DNA of 64,000 bases from Nocardia higoensis. Lineage in GTDB: Bacteria > Actinomycetota > Actinomycetes > Mycobacteriales > Mycobacteriaceae. The translations under genes and the position numbers were made by a program. Numbering within the stretch: position 1 is the stretch's first letter; the number at the start of each line of letters is the position of its first letter. The stretch is taken from contig NZ_JADLQN010000005.1 of assembly GCF_015477835.1 (NCBI RefSeq), forward strand, positions 186,001 through 250,000. Reading direction: 5' to 3'. This document shows, piece by piece, positions 32,814-41,762 of the stretch. The notes under the pieces are model-generated. The model saw only the letters and a list, made by a program, of their open reading frames with translations, was not told the DNA's origin and made no database searches.

Positions 32814-33635
32814 ATGACGAGAATTGCGGTGATCGGTGGTGGCCGGATCGGGGAGGCGTTGATCGCCGGACTACTCGAATCCGGCCGGCTGGGCAAGGAT
32901 CTGGTGGTCGTCGAGACCCATGCCGACCGGACCGAGCTGATCGCGAGCCGGTTCGGGGTGCGGGTGACCGACGATGTCGCCGACGGGGCCGTGGGCGCCG
33001 ATCTGCTGGTGGTCGCGGTCAAGCCGGGGGATGTGGACGGCGTGCTGGTCGCGCTGGGCAAGGCCGAGCTGAACGTGGGCGGTCGCGACCAGGTGCTGGT
33101 GTCGCTGGCCGCGGGCGTGCCGACCGCGCGCCTGGAGGCCAAGATGCCCGCGGGTTTCCCGGTCGTGCGGGTCATGCCGAACACCCCGATGCTGGTCGGC
33201 CAGGGGATGAGCGTGCTGGCTCCGGGCCGCTACGTCAAGCCCGAGCAGCTCGAACTGGTGGCCGATGTGCTCTCCAGTGTGGGCAAGGTGGTCACGGTGC
33301 CCGAATCGCAGATGGACGCGGTGACCGCGGTGTCCGGGTCCGGCCCGGCCTATTTCTTCCTGGTGGTGGAGGCGATGGTGGATGCCGCCGTCGGGCTCGG
33401 TCTCACCCGTGAGGTCGCCACCCAGCTCGTCGTGCAGACGATGGTCGGTTCGGCCGCGCTGCTCGACGAAGCCGAGCAGAGCGCGGTGGAGCTGCGCGCC
33501 GCGGTCACCTCGCCCGCCGGCACCACTGCCGCCGCCCTTCGCGAACTCGAGCGAGCGGGAGTACGCTCGGCATTCCTGGAGGCGCTGCACGCGGCCAAAC
33601 AGCGTTCGGTCGAACAGGGCGCCTCGTCGGAGTGA
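32814..33635 (+). CDS. proC: Pyrroline-5-carboxylate reductase
   Basis: A 273-residue ProC catalysing the last step of proline synthesis with NAD(P)H. The N-terminal Rossmann motif IGGGRIGEALIAGL, VMPNTPMLVGQGMSVL, and the C-terminal family signature region VTAVSGSGPAYFFLVVEAM and TSPAGTTAAALRELE are all present. The ATG at 32814 lies 8 nt after TAGCCT (32800-32805), fitting a leaderless mRNA; a more upstream start in the same frame has no site. Confidence 0.96.
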   Translation: MTRIAVIGGGRIGEALIAGLLESGRLGKDLVVVETHADRTELIASRFGVRVTDDVADGAVGADLLVVAVKPGDVDGVLVALGKAELNVGGRDQVLVSLAAGVPTARLEAKMPAGFPVVRVMPNTPMLVGQGMSVLAPGRYVKPEQLELVADVLSSVGKVVTVPESQMDAVTAVSGSGPAYFFLVVEAMVDAAVGLGLTREVATQLVVQTMVGSAALLDEAEQSAVELRAAVTSPAGTTAAALRELERAGVRSAFLEALHAAKQRSVEQGASSE

Positions 33636-33668
33636 TCAGGTCGCGGTGGCAGTGCCGGTTGCGCTGAT

Positions 33669-33710
33669 GGCAATGCGACGGCGGCAATGCGATGGTGGCG
33701 ATGCGATGGT
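33669..33710. repeat. Three 14-bp imperfect tandem repeats
   Basis: The units GGCAATGCGACGGC, GGCAATGCGATGGT and GGCGATGCGATGGT follow each other in the 260-bp gap after proC. No gene is apparent there. They may be a degenerating minisatellite. Confidence 0.7.
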
Positions 33711-33895
33711 GGCGTTGGAGCGGTGGTCTCGTGGCTTCGTTGTAACGGCGTAGTCATGATTCCGGCGTAAAGGGCGTATTTCTCACACCCGTCGCAGTAA
33801 TCCCACTGGTCCCGCTAAGCTTCAAGGAGCACGTGCGTGTCTGTTCCGCCGGTGGGGAAGCCGGCGGCGCGGACGTGCCGGAGGTCGATGGTGCA

Positions 33896-34201
33896 ATGAT
33901 GTCTGACAAGATGTCTGGAAACAGTTCGGGATCGTCACCTGGAACGCCGGGCTCGACCGGCGGCCGCGGTGGTTCCCGCGCACAGAGCGGTCCCGGTGTG
34001 CCGGGGCAGTCCGTCCTCGGTGGTGGAACGCAATTCCTCACCGTCGCCGAGGTGGCGAATCTGATGCGGGTCTCGAAGATGACGGTCTACCGATTGGTGC
34101 ATTCGGGCGAGTTGCCCGCGGTGCGGGTCGGCCGGTCCTTCCGCGTCCATGCCAAAGCCGTCCACGACTACTTGGAGACGTCCTACTTCGACGCCGGTTG
34201 A
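33896..34201 (+). CDS. Excisionase/MerR-like helix-turn-helix protein (Rv0500A-like)
   Basis: A 101-residue DNA-binding protein. A Gly/Ser/Pro-rich N-terminal half is followed by the HTH FLTVAEVANLMRVSKMTVYR and wing region GELPAVRVGRSFRVHAKAV, ending ETSYFDAG, nearly the C terminus of Rv0500A. Despite the excisionase label there is no phage gene nearby; it is a conserved actinobacterial chromosomal regulator. The start is ATG 33896 or ATG 33899, both served by GGAGGT; a GTG at 33833 is possible but its AGGAG is too close. Confidence 0.88.
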   Translation: MMSDKMSGNSSGSSPGTPGSTGGRGGSRAQSGPGVPGQSVLGGGTQFLTVAEVANLMRVSKMTVYRLVHSGELPAVRVGRSFRVHAKAVHDYLETSYFDAG

Positions 34202-34381
34202 TCGATCGTCCCCCCGGTCGGGCGCGAGCCGGGCGACCGGTAGGATGAATCCTCGGTTCGTGTCCGCCTGCCTGCGGCGCCAGTTCGTGGTGTCCGGTGG
34301 CCGCCGGCGGCCCGGGCGCCGAAACAAGCTAGGCGTACGCCACGGCGTACGCGCCGAGTAGAGAGAACGCGAGGACACCCT

Positions 34382-34483
34382 ATGGGTTCTGTGATCAAGA
34401 AGCGCCGCAAGCGCATGTCGAAGAAGAAGCACCGCAAGCTGCTTCGCCGCACGCGTGTTCAGCGGCGCAAACTCGGCAAGTGA
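34382..34483 (+). CDS. Small ribosomal subunit protein bS22 (AURKAIP1/COX24 domain)
   Basis: A 33-residue, extremely basic protein ([20 protein letters not shown], then [13 protein letters not shown]). This is the actinobacterial AURKAIP1/COX24 mini-protein identified as bS22 in mycobacterial 70S ribosome structures, where it lies near the decoding centre. GAGGA lies upstream of the ATG and a strong terminator directly follows the gene. Its link to the upstream HTH gene matches Rv0500A-Rv0500B. It is easily missed because of its size. Confidence 0.93.
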
Positions 34484-34503
34484 GCCTGCACGCTCAGCTC
34501 GAA

Positions 34504-34543
34504 GCGAGGCCCGTCACCTTCTCGGTGGCGGGCCTCGCTTTTT
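34504..34543 (+). terminator. Rho-independent terminator after bS22
   Basis: GCGAGGCCCGTCACC pairs with GGTGGCGGGCCTCGC (one T-G pair) around TTCTC and is followed by TTTTT (34539-34543). Confidence 0.94.
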
Positions 34544-34690
34544 GAAATAATTCGGTTTGAAACCGGACGGTGTTTCCGGTGACTGAAGTCATCGTTAGGA
34601 GCTGGTTAATACTCTCGGCAACGGTGGTGTGGCGCCGCTACGCTTGACGCGAATACCGATACGGGGGCCTGGCAGGTGGGATTCGGCGCG

Positions 34691-35764
34691 ATGGGTTCTG
34701 ATATGAGAGACGAACACACCCCCGCGGTGGTGCTGGTCACCGGCGCCGGCCGATTCTTCGGCGGCAATGTCGTCGCCGAACTCGTCCAGGATCCGACGAT
34801 CGAACGTATCATCGCGGTGGACACCGTGACGCCGAGCCGGGAGTTCCAGCGCCGTATGGGGCGCGCCGAATTCGTGCGCGCCGATATCCGCAATCCACTG
34901 ATCCGCAAGGTGATCGGAGGAAACGAGGTGGACACTGTGGTGCATACCGCGGTGCTGTCCCGTCCGCCGTCACCGGGTGGTCGCGCGGTGATGAAAGATC
35001 TGAACGTGCTCGGCGCGATGCAGTTGTTCGCGGTCTGTCAGAAAACTCCGTCGGTTCGCCGAGTGGTCGTTCGCTCGAGTTCGGCGGTGTACGGCGCCAG
35101 CGCCAAGGACCCGGCGAAATTCACCGAGGAAATGAGCGCGCGAAAGCCACCGAGCGGTTGGTTCGCCCGCGATTGCATAGAAATCGAAGGTTTCGTCCGG
35201 AGTATGGCGCGCCGCCGTCCGGATATCGCCGCCGTGATTCTGCGGCTGGCGCCCACCGTCGGGCCGCGATTGGCTCGCCGGGGCGTGCAATACCTGCGTT
35301 GGCCGCTCACGCCCACGGTCTTCGGGCGCGACGCCCGTATGCAGTTGCTGCACGAGCAGGACGCGGTCGCCGCACTGGCGCACGCGGCCCGCGCCGGGCG
35401 CAGCGGCACGTTCAATGTGGCCGGCGACGGCGCGCTGACGCTCTCCCAAGCAGTCCGGCGGGCCGGTAGGCTGGAGCTACCGTTGCCGTTCGCACTGTTC
35501 CGTACCGCGGGACGGGCGCTGATGGAGAACGTGATGCGTGACTTCAGTGCCGAACAGCTCGACTATTTCCATTTCGGGTGCGGTCTGGACACGACCCGTA
35601 TGCGCGCCGAACTGCGGTTCGAGCCACGGTGGACGACGGTTCAGGCGTTCGACGACTTCATAGGGGGCGCAGCGTTGCGGCCCGTCATCGATCCCCAATG
35701 GATCGATGCCGCAGAAAAAGGACTGCTCGGCCTCGTGAGGGCCGGTACGGGAGCACATACATGA
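34691..35764 (+). CDS. NAD-dependent epimerase/dehydratase family protein (Rv0501-like)
   Basis: A 357-residue extended-SDR protein. The Rossmann motif VTGAGRFFGGNVV is present, but the catalytic YxxxK is not obvious: the usual SSSAVYGAS serine region is present, and the place of the Tyr-Lys pair reads PPSGWFARDCIEIEGFV, so the enzyme may have lost classical epimerase chemistry. M. tuberculosis Rv0501 is named GalE2 by similarity only. The ATG at 34691 is preferred over GTG 34676. It overlaps the acyltransferase gene by 4 bp (ATGA). Confidence 0.82.
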   Translation: MGSDMRDEHTPAVVLVTGAGRFFGGNVVAELVQDPTIERIIAVDTVTPSREFQRRMGRAEFVRADIRNPLIRKVIGGNEVDTVVHTAVLSRPPSPGGRAVMKDLNVLGAMQLFAVCQKTPSVRRVVVRSSSAVYGASAKDPAKFTEEMSARKPPSGWFARDCIEIEGFVRSMARRRPDIAAVILRLAPTVGPRLARRGVQYLRWPLTPTVFGRDARMQLLHEQDAVAALAHAARAGRSGTFNVAGDGALTLSQAVRRAGRLELPLPFALFRTAGRALMENVMRDFSAEQLDYFHFGCGLDTTRMRAELRFEPRWTTVQAFDDFIGGAALRPVIDPQWIDAAEKGLLGLVRAGTGAHT

Positions 35765-36786
35765 ACGACGTCGCGAAGATCATCCACCTGCGAGAAGCGA
35801 CTATCGAGGCCAAGTCGCGTCCGCCCGCCCGTCGCTGGCCCGAATCGCCGGCCCGGACCGTCTCCGGCAGGGTGACTTCGCTGACCGACCGGCTGGCCGC
35901 CGCCGAACCGCCGCAGCCTCAATCGGTGAGTGAACTGGTGCGCGAGGGGCTGGCCAAGCGGATCAGCGGCGCCGCCGAGTTCGCCCGTCGTCGAATGGTG
36001 GGTGACTACCGGGTCGACGAATTCGGTTTCGACGCCGACCTGCTCGAGAACGTGATCCTGCCCACCCTGCGCCCGCTGTCGGATCACTGGTTCCGGGTGC
36101 AGGTCGAAGGCATCGACAACATCCCCGCGAAGGGAGGCGCCCTCATCGTGGCCAACCACGCGGGCACCATTCCGGTGGACGGGTTGATGCTCCAGCTGGC
36201 GGTGCACGACAACCATCCCGCCGAGCGGGCCCTGCGACTGCTCGCCGCCGACCTCGTCTTCGAGATGCCGATGCTGGGCATGCTGGCCCGCAAGGCCGGC
36301 CACACGCTGGCCTGCCGGGAGGACGCCGAACGGCTGCTACGTTCCGGGGAGCTGACCGGGGTGTTCCCCGAAGGCTTCAAGGGCGTGGGCAAGAGCTACA
36401 CCGACAGGTACAAGCTGCAGCGGTTCGGCCGCGGCGGCTTCGTGGCGGCCGCGGTGCGCACCGGGGTGCCGATCATCCCGTGCTCGATCGTGGGTTCGGA
36501 GGAGATCTATCCGAAGCTGGCCGACCTCAAGCCGCTGGCTCGCCTGCTCGGCCTGCCGTACTTCCCGGTGACCCCGACCTTCCCGCTGCTCGGCCCGCTG
36601 GGCGCGGTCCCGCTGCCGTCGAAGTGGTACATCGAGTTCGGCGAGCCGATCCCGACCACCGGCTACGACCCCTCCGACGCCGAGGATCCGATGACCATGT
36701 TCGAGGTCACCGACCAGGTTCGCGAGACCATCCAGCACACCATCTACAAGCTGCTGACCAAGCGGCGCAACCCGTTCACGGGCTAG
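35761..36786 (+). CDS. Lysophospholipid acyltransferase family protein (Rv0502-like)
   Basis: A 341-residue PlsC-like acyltransferase. The block I region reads ALIVANHAGTIPVDGLML, where six rather than four residues separate the His and Asp, a form shared by Rv0502-type proteins; GVFPEGFKGVGKSY is block III, and VPIIPCSIVGSEEIY is block IV. An N-terminal extension of about 90 residues precedes the domain. It probably acylates a glycerolipid at the membrane. Translationally coupled to the epimerase-like gene. Confidence 0.84.
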   Translation: MNDVAKIIHLREATIEAKSRPPARRWPESPARTVSGRVTSLTDRLAAAEPPQPQSVSELVREGLAKRISGAAEFARRRMVGDYRVDEFGFDADLLENVILPTLRPLSDHWFRVQVEGIDNIPAKGGALIVANHAGTIPVDGLMLQLAVHDNHPAERALRLLAADLVFEMPMLGMLARKAGHTLACREDAERLLRSGELTGVFPEGFKGVGKSYTDRYKLQRFGRGGFVAAAVRTGVPIIPCSIVGSEEIYPKLADLKPLARLLGLPYFPVTPTFPLLGPLGAVPLPSKWYIEFGEPIPTTGYDPSDAEDPMTMFEVTDQVRETIQHTIYKLLTKRRNPFTG

Positions 36787-36808
36787 CGGTCCGCGGCGGG
36801 CCCGGGCG

Positions 36809-37831
36809 TCAGACGTGCTCGCGGCGGCGGGTGATCGCCGCCGCTACCGCGCCCCCCGCCACGCCGAGCGCCAGCGCGGTGGGCACACCGATCTTGGCGG
36901 CCTTGCGCCCGGTCCGGAAATCGCGGATCTCCCAGCCCCGGTTCTTGGCGACCTCGCGCAGGTCGGCATCGGGATTGATGGCGACCGCGGTGCCGACCAG
37001 CGAGAGCATCGGCACGTCGTTGTGGCTGTCGGAGTAGGCCGCGCAGCGCTTGAGGTTGAGTCCCTCCCGGATCGCCAGCGCGCGTACCGCGTGCGCTTTG
37101 CCCAGCCCGTGCAGGATGTCGCCGACCAGGCGGCCGGTGAACGTGCCGTCCACGCTCTCGGCGACCGTGCCCAGCGCGCCGGTGAGGCCGAGGCGCTTGG
37201 CGATCACCTGCGCCAGCTCCACCGGCGTCGCGGTCACCAGCCAGACCTGCTGACCGGCGTCGAGATGCATCTGCGCCAACGCCCTCGTGCCCGGCCAGAT
37301 CTTGTCGGCGATGATCTCGTCGTAGATCTCCTCGCCGAGGGCGGCCAGCTCGGCGGTGGAGCGACCGGCGATGAACGCCAGGGCTTTCTCCTTGCCCGAG
37401 GCCATGTCCGTGCTGTTCTCCTTGCCGGTGACCCGGAACTTCACCTGCTTCCAGGCGACACCGACCAGGTCGGAGGTCTTGAAGTACTTGCGCGCGGCCA
37501 GGCCGCGGGCGAAATGCACGATCGAGGCGCCCTGCACCATCGTGTTGTCCACGTCGAAGAAGGCCGCGGCGGTCAGATCGCGCGGCACCTCGGGACGGTG
37601 GCCGCTCTCGGCGAGTTCGGATTCGTGCAGCGACAGCGCCGCGTCCGCACTGGCCTCACCCGCGACATTGGCCCGCAGCTCCTCCTCGCTCGGCCCGAAC
37701 GGGCTGCGCGAGATGCGCGCCAGCTGCTCCTGCAGGTTCTGACCGAGCGGGCCCAGGCCCCACCGCACCGGCAGCTCACCGAACCGGCCCGCGACGAAAC
37801 CCGTCCTGCCCACCTTCGATCGTTCCGGCAC
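36809..37831 (-). CDS. serB: HAD-IB family phosphatase, SerB-like, membrane-anchored
   Basis: A 340-residue HAD protein. Motif I FFDVDNTMVQG (nucleophile and acid Asp), motif II VTATPVELA, and motif III-IV YSDSHNDVPML are intact; assigned to the SerB1 subfamily (Rv0505c). An N-terminal extension of about 90 residues precedes the domain and a hydrophobic segment near the C terminus (GVPTALALGVAGGAVAAAI) ends in RRREHV, so the protein may be membrane attached. Phosphoserine as substrate is not certain. GGAGG serves GTG 37831; GTG 37834 is adjacent. Convergent with the acyltransferase gene. Confidence 0.82.
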   Translation of the reverse strand: MPERSKVGRTGFVAGRFGELPVRWGLGPLGQNLQEQLARISRSPFGPSEEELRANVAGEASADAALSLHESELAESGHRPEVPRDLTAAAFFDVDNTMVQGASIVHFARGLAARKYFKTSDLVGVAWKQVKFRVTGKENSTDMASGKEKALAFIAGRSTAELAALGEEIYDEIIADKIWPGTRALAQMHLDAGQQVWLVTATPVELAQVIAKRLGLTGALGTVAESVDGTFTGRLVGDILHGLGKAHAVRALAIREGLNLKRCAAYSDSHNDVPMLSLVGTAVAINPDADLREVAKNRGWEIRDFRTGRKAAKIGVPTALALGVAGGAVAAAITRRREHV

Positions 37832-37907
37832 CACAACCTCCGCCCGTTCGCGCGAACCCTGTCCACACTAGTGTCGAACACTTGCCGCCCACGATTTAAT
37901 AGCCGCC

Positions 37908-38204
37908 ATGACAGATTCCATGGAAAACGGCGCGCACCGAGGCGGAAGGAGTTCGGCTCACACTGTGACATTGCTGACTCGGGCAGGCTGTCATATGTGT
38001 GTCACCGCACTCGCGCAACTGCGTGAGATCTGCGCGGATTTCGATATCGAACCCGCGACCGTGGACGTCGATGCAGTCGCCGCGACCGACCCCGGTCTGC
38101 GTGCCGAGTACGGTGACCGGCTGCCGGTCGTGCTGCTCGACGGGCGTGAGCACAGTTATTTCGATGTCGACGAGGCGCGCCTGCGCGCGGATCTCGCGCG
38201 CTGA
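37908..38204 (+). CDS. Glutaredoxin-like protein (Rv0508-like)
   Basis: A 98-residue thioredoxin-fold protein of the DUF836/glutaredoxin-like family with the redox motif GCHMC (CxxC, about residues 28-31) and the cis-proline segment RLPVVLLDG. The start lies 7 nt after TTTAAT (37895-37900), suggesting a leaderless mRNA. It precedes rex and the hem genes, as Rv0508 precedes hemA in M. tuberculosis, which hints at a thiol-redox role, perhaps with mycothiol; this is inference. Confidence 0.86.
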   Translation: MTDSMENGAHRGGRSSAHTVTLLTRAGCHMCVTALAQLREICADFDIEPATVDVDAVAATDPGLRAEYGDRLPVVLLDGREHSYFDVDEARLRADLAR

Positions 38205-38275
38205 GGAGCGTCGATCGTAGTCCGATTTCGCCGCCGTGCTGGTCGCACCGGAAAATGAGGCCAATTTCACCGACT

Positions 38276-38293
38276 TTGTGCATGGCTTCACAA
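38276..38293. promoter_or_regulatory. Rex operator (ROP) upstream of rex
   Basis: TTGTGCATGGCTTCACAA matches the Rex consensus TTGTGAA-N4-TTCACAA at 13 of 14 fixed positions. It covers a candidate -35 TTGTGC (38276-38281), which is 17 bp from a TACGGT -10 (38299-38304). Rex bound here would block the promoter of rex-hemACD. Confidence 0.82.
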
Positions 38294-38446
38294 GCGGTTA
38301 CGGTGGTGGCACGCGACCCGCATGCCGAGGCTGCGGAGCCGCCGCGAAATCCGACAAAAATAGACCAGGGTACCGGCGTTCGCCCGGACCGGAGGTCGAT
38401 GACGTACCGGGCCTGTGCGCAGGTTCGGCAGGCAGGAGCCGACGAC

Positions 38447-39310
38447 GTGACAGAGCAGCACGAGACGCCCGGTGGCGTCTCCGGCGGGACTCTGCGCGCC
38501 GTGCAGAAGGACATTCCCCAGGCGACCGTCGCCCGGCTGGCCGCGTATCTGCGGGTGCTGACGATGCTCGCCGACGACGGTGTGGCCATCGTATCGAGTG
38601 AGGAACTCGCTGTCGCGGCGGGTGTCAATTCGGCCAAACTGCGCAAGGATCTGTCGTTCCTCGGCCCCAACGGCGTTCGGGGTGTCGGCTATGACGTGGC
38701 GAAGCTGCGGGCCAGGATCGAGGACGTGCTCGGTCTGTCCGAAGGACATCGCGTGATTCTGGTCGGTGCGGGCAACCTCGGCCGGGCCCTGGTCGGCTAC
38801 GGCGGTTTCCGCAGACGCGGGTTCACCGTCGTCGGCATCTTCGACAACGATTCCGAGATGATCGGCCTGCCGGTGGCCGGACTCGAGGTCCGCGACGTGG
38901 CGGATCTCGCCGAGGCGGTCGCCGAGTTGCGCCCGACCATCGCGGTGCTCGCGGTCCCTGAGGACGCGGCCCAGCAGGCCTGCGATCAATTGGTCGCCGC
39001 GGGGCTGCAGTCGATCCTGAGCTTCGCCGCGCCCGGCCTGCGGGCCCCCGCCTCCGTCGATGTGCGCCGGGTGGATCTGGCCGTCGAGATGCAGCTGCTG
39101 TCGTTCGAGCGGGCGCGCAACGCCGAGAACGACGGTGACGCGCTCGCCGCCCTGCCCGAGGTCGCCGCCTCCGGCCGGGCCGGGCGCCCCACCGCCTCCG
39201 CCGCGCGCGCGGCGACGGTCCCCGCCGCCATAGCGCGCTCGGCGGGCCCTCGAGCAACCTCGCATCAGGCAATGGAGCCAACCAGCAAGGGATCGGTGGT
39301 CACACCATGA
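38447..39310 (+). CDS. rex: Redox-sensing transcriptional repressor Rex
   Basis: A 287-residue Rex. The N-terminal winged helix (ATVARLAAYLRVLTMLADDG, VNSAKLRKDLSFLG) is followed by an NAD(H)-binding Rossmann domain with ILVGAGNLGRALVGYGGF and GIFDNDSEMIG. Rex represses respiratory and heme genes when the NADH/NAD+ ratio is low and releases DNA when NADH is high. The C-terminal 50 residues are Ala-rich and disordered, longer than in Streptomyces Rex. AGGAG lies 8 nt before GTG 38447. It overlaps hemA by 4 bp. Rex in this place is as in Streptomyces rex-hemACD. Confidence 0.95.
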   Translation: MTEQHETPGGVSGGTLRAVQKDIPQATVARLAAYLRVLTMLADDGVAIVSSEELAVAAGVNSAKLRKDLSFLGPNGVRGVGYDVAKLRARIEDVLGLSEGHRVILVGAGNLGRALVGYGGFRRRGFTVVGIFDNDSEMIGLPVAGLEVRDVADLAEAVAELRPTIAVLAVPEDAAQQACDQLVAAGLQSILSFAAPGLRAPASVDVRRVDLAVEMQLLSFERARNAENDGDALAALPEVAASGRAGRPTASAARAATVPAAIARSAGPRATSHQAMEPTSKGSVVTP

Positions 39311-40740
39311 GCGTTCTTCTCGTCGGGGTCTCGCATCGCAGCGCCCCGGTCTCGGTTCTCGAGAAGGTGGCGATCACCGACGACGATCGGCCCAAGCTGA
39401 TCGACACCATGCTGGCCTCCAGTCACATCTCCGAAGCCATGATCGTCTCGACCTGCAACCGGGTCGAGGTCTACGCGGTGGTCGACGCCTTCCACGGCGG
39501 CCTGGCCGAGGTCGGCGAACTGCTGTCCGAACATTCCGGCCTGCCGATGGCGGAACTGACCAGACACGCCTATGTCCGCTACAGCGAGGCCGCCGCCGAG
39601 CACCTGTTCGCGGTGGCCAGCGGCCTGGACTCGATGGTGGTCGGCGAACAGCAGGTGCTCAGCCAGATCCGCGGCGCCTACGCCACCGCCGACGACCGGC
39701 AGGCCGTCGGCCGCACACTGCACGAGCTGGCCCAGCACTCGCTGCGGGTCGGCAAGCGCGTGCACGCCGAGACCGGAATCGACCGCGCGGGCGCGTCGGT
39801 GGTGTCGGTCGCGCTGGACCGCTCCAAGCAGGTGCTCGGCGACCTGGCGGGCAAGACCGCCGTGGTGGTCGGCGCGGGCGCGATGGGCGGACTGTCGGTC
39901 GCGCATCTGGCCCGGGGCGGCATCGGCCGCATCATCGTGGTCAACCGCACCATCGAACGGGCCCGCAGGCTGGCCGAGACCGCCGCTTCGCACGGGGTGG
40001 CGTCCAGTGCGCTGGAGCTGTCCCGGCTACCCGAGGCCATGTCCGGCGCCGACGTGGTGCTCTCCTGTACCGGTGCGGTCGGCGCGGTGGTGACGTTGGC
40101 CGACACGCACCGCGCGCTGGCCGACCGCGACCGCGCCGAATTCCCGGTCGGGGAACGCCCGCTGGTGTTCTGCGATCTCGGCTTGCCGCGCGATGTGGAA
40201 CCGGCCGTGGCCGGACTGCCCGGTGTCGCCGTCATCGACATCGAGTCGCTGCAGCGCGATCCGGCCGCGGGCGCCGCGGCCGACGACACCGCCGCCGCGC
40301 GCTCGATCGTCGCCGAGGAGCTGGCCAAGTACCTGGCCGGACAGCGGATGGCCGAGGTGACCCCCACCGTCGCGGCGCTGCGTCAGCGCGCGGCCGAGGT
40401 GGTCGAGGCCGAACTGCTCCGCCTGGATTCCCGGCTGCCTGCCCTGGCCGAACCGGAACGCGACGAGGTCGCGCGCACGGTGCGCCGCGTGGTGGACAAG
40501 CTGCTGCACGCGCCGACGGTGCGGGTCAAGCAGCTGGCGTCCACGCCGGGGGGTGACAGCTACGCCGAAGCGCTGCGCGAACTCTTCGAGCTGAAGCCGG
40601 GGGCAGCGCAGGCGGTGGCCGCGCCGATGGAGATCAGCGCGATCGGCAACGACCGCAGCGCCGGCTTGGCCGACGACTTCACGCCCGGGCACACCCTGGG
40701 CCTCGAGCAGCACCTCGGTGAGGAGGAAACCCCGGCATGA
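39307..40740 (+). CDS. hemA: Glutamyl-tRNA reductase
   Basis: A 477-residue GluTR, first enzyme of C5 heme synthesis: reduces Glu-tRNA to glutamate-1-semialdehyde with NADPH. Catalytic Cys50 lies in IVSTCNRVEVYA, the family signature in GLDSMVVGEQQVLSQI, the NADPH motif in VVGAGAMGGLSV, and the dimerisation helix in the C-terminal third. A disordered tail of about 45 residues is typical of actinobacteria. Start and end overlap rex and hemC (ATGA). Confidence 0.97.
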   Translation: MSVLLVGVSHRSAPVSVLEKVAITDDDRPKLIDTMLASSHISEAMIVSTCNRVEVYAVVDAFHGGLAEVGELLSEHSGLPMAELTRHAYVRYSEAAAEHLFAVASGLDSMVVGEQQVLSQIRGAYATADDRQAVGRTLHELAQHSLRVGKRVHAETGIDRAGASVVSVALDRSKQVLGDLAGKTAVVVGAGAMGGLSVAHLARGGIGRIIVVNRTIERARRLAETAASHGVASSALELSRLPEAMSGADVVLSCTGAVGAVVTLADTHRALADRDRAEFPVGERPLVFCDLGLPRDVEPAVAGLPGVAVIDIESLQRDPAAGAAADDTAAARSIVAEELAKYLAGQRMAEVTPTVAALRQRAAEVVEAELLRLDSRLPALAEPERDEVARTVRRVVDKLLHAPTVRVKQLASTPGGDSYAEALRELFELKPGAAQAVAAPMEISAIGNDRSAGLADDFTPGHTLGLEQHLGEEETPA

Positions 40741-41762
40741 CCGTCGCGCAGGAAGAGGGCAATGTGACCGCGGTGGGAACGGGAGCACCGTTACGCATCG
40801 GCACCCGCGGCAGCCTGCTCGCGATGACCCAGGCGGGCACCGTGCGTGACGCCCTGGTCGCCGCGGGGCACCCGGCCGAACTGGTGGTGGTCAAGACGCC
40901 CGGCGACATGTCCTCCGATCCGGTGGCGACGATCGGCGTCGGGGTGTTCACCTCGGCGCTGCGCGACGAGCTGCTGGCCGGCTCCATCGACCTGGCGGTG
41001 CACTCCTACAAGGATCTGCCGACCGCGTCCGATCCGCGATTCACCATCGCCGCGATCCCGCCGAGAGAGGATCCGCGCGACGCCCTGGTGGCGCGCGACG
41101 GTCTGGTCCTGGGCGAGCTACCCGCCGGCTCCACGGTGGGCACCTCCGCGCCGCGGCGGATGGCACAGTTGCGCGCGCTGGGTCTGGGCCTGGAGGTCGT
41201 GCCGTTGCGCGGCAACGTCGAGAGACGGCTGGGTATGGTGAGCTCCGGCGAGCTCGACGCCGTGGTGATCGCCCGCGCGGGCCTGTCGCGCATCGGTCGC
41301 ACCGAGGTGGTGACCGAGTCGCTCGAACCCGTGCAGATGCTGCCCGCCCCCGCGCAGGGCGCGCTGGCGGTCGAGTGCCGCAGCGAGGACACCACGCTCG
41401 CCGAAGCGCTGGCCGGGCTCGACGACGCCGCGACCAGAGCCGCAGTGGTGGCCGAACGCGCGCTGCTGGCCGAGCTGGAAGCGGGATGCACCGCGCCGGT
41501 AGGGGCGCTGGCCGAGGTCGTCGAATCGCTCGACGACGACGGCAGGATCGTCGAAGAGCTGTCGCTGCGCGGATGCGCTGCCGCGATCGACGGCTCGGAG
41601 GTGCTGCGCGCCTCGGTGGTCGGCGACCCGACTCAGGCGGCCGAACTCGGCCGCGCGCTGGCCCGCGAACTGCTGGAACTCGGCGCGCGCGACCTGCTCG
41701 CCGACGCGAGCCCGCCAGACACAGACTTCAGCAATCCCAGTCCGATGGAGAACCCTCAATGA
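40737..41762 (+). CDS. hemC: Hydroxymethylbilane synthase (porphobilinogen deaminase)
   Basis: A 341-residue HemC that polymerises four porphobilinogen units. It has RIGTRGSLLAMTQAG, the AVHSYKDLPT active-site region, RGNVERRLGM and the dipyrromethane cofactor Cys in EAGCTAPVG near residue 250. The N terminus carries about 18 extra residues before the fold, so a start a few codons later (GTG in GNVTAVG) is possible; the ATGA overlap with hemA supports the given one. The C-terminal extension is short and polar. Confidence 0.96.
   Translation: MTVAQEEGNVTAVGTGAPLRIGTRGSLLAMTQAGTVRDALVAAGHPAELVVVKTPGDMSSDPVATIGVGVFTSALRDELLAGSIDLAVHSYKDLPTASDPRFTIAAIPPREDPRDALVARDGLVLGELPAGSTVGTSAPRRMAQLRALGLGLEVVPLRGNVERRLGMVSSGELDAVVIARAGLSRIGRTEVVTESLEPVQMLPAPAQGALAVECRSEDTTLAEALAGLDDAATRAAVVAERALLAELEAGCTAPVGALAEVVESLDDDGRIVEELSLRGCAAAIDGSEVLRASVVGDPTQAAELGRALARELLELGARDLLADASPPDTDFSNPSPMENPQ

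Noticed and set aside
33896..34201. Excisionase-like HTH as evidence of an integrated element
   Set aside because: Its place next to proC and bS22 matches the M. tuberculosis core genome (Rv0500A-B), so it is a resident regulator.
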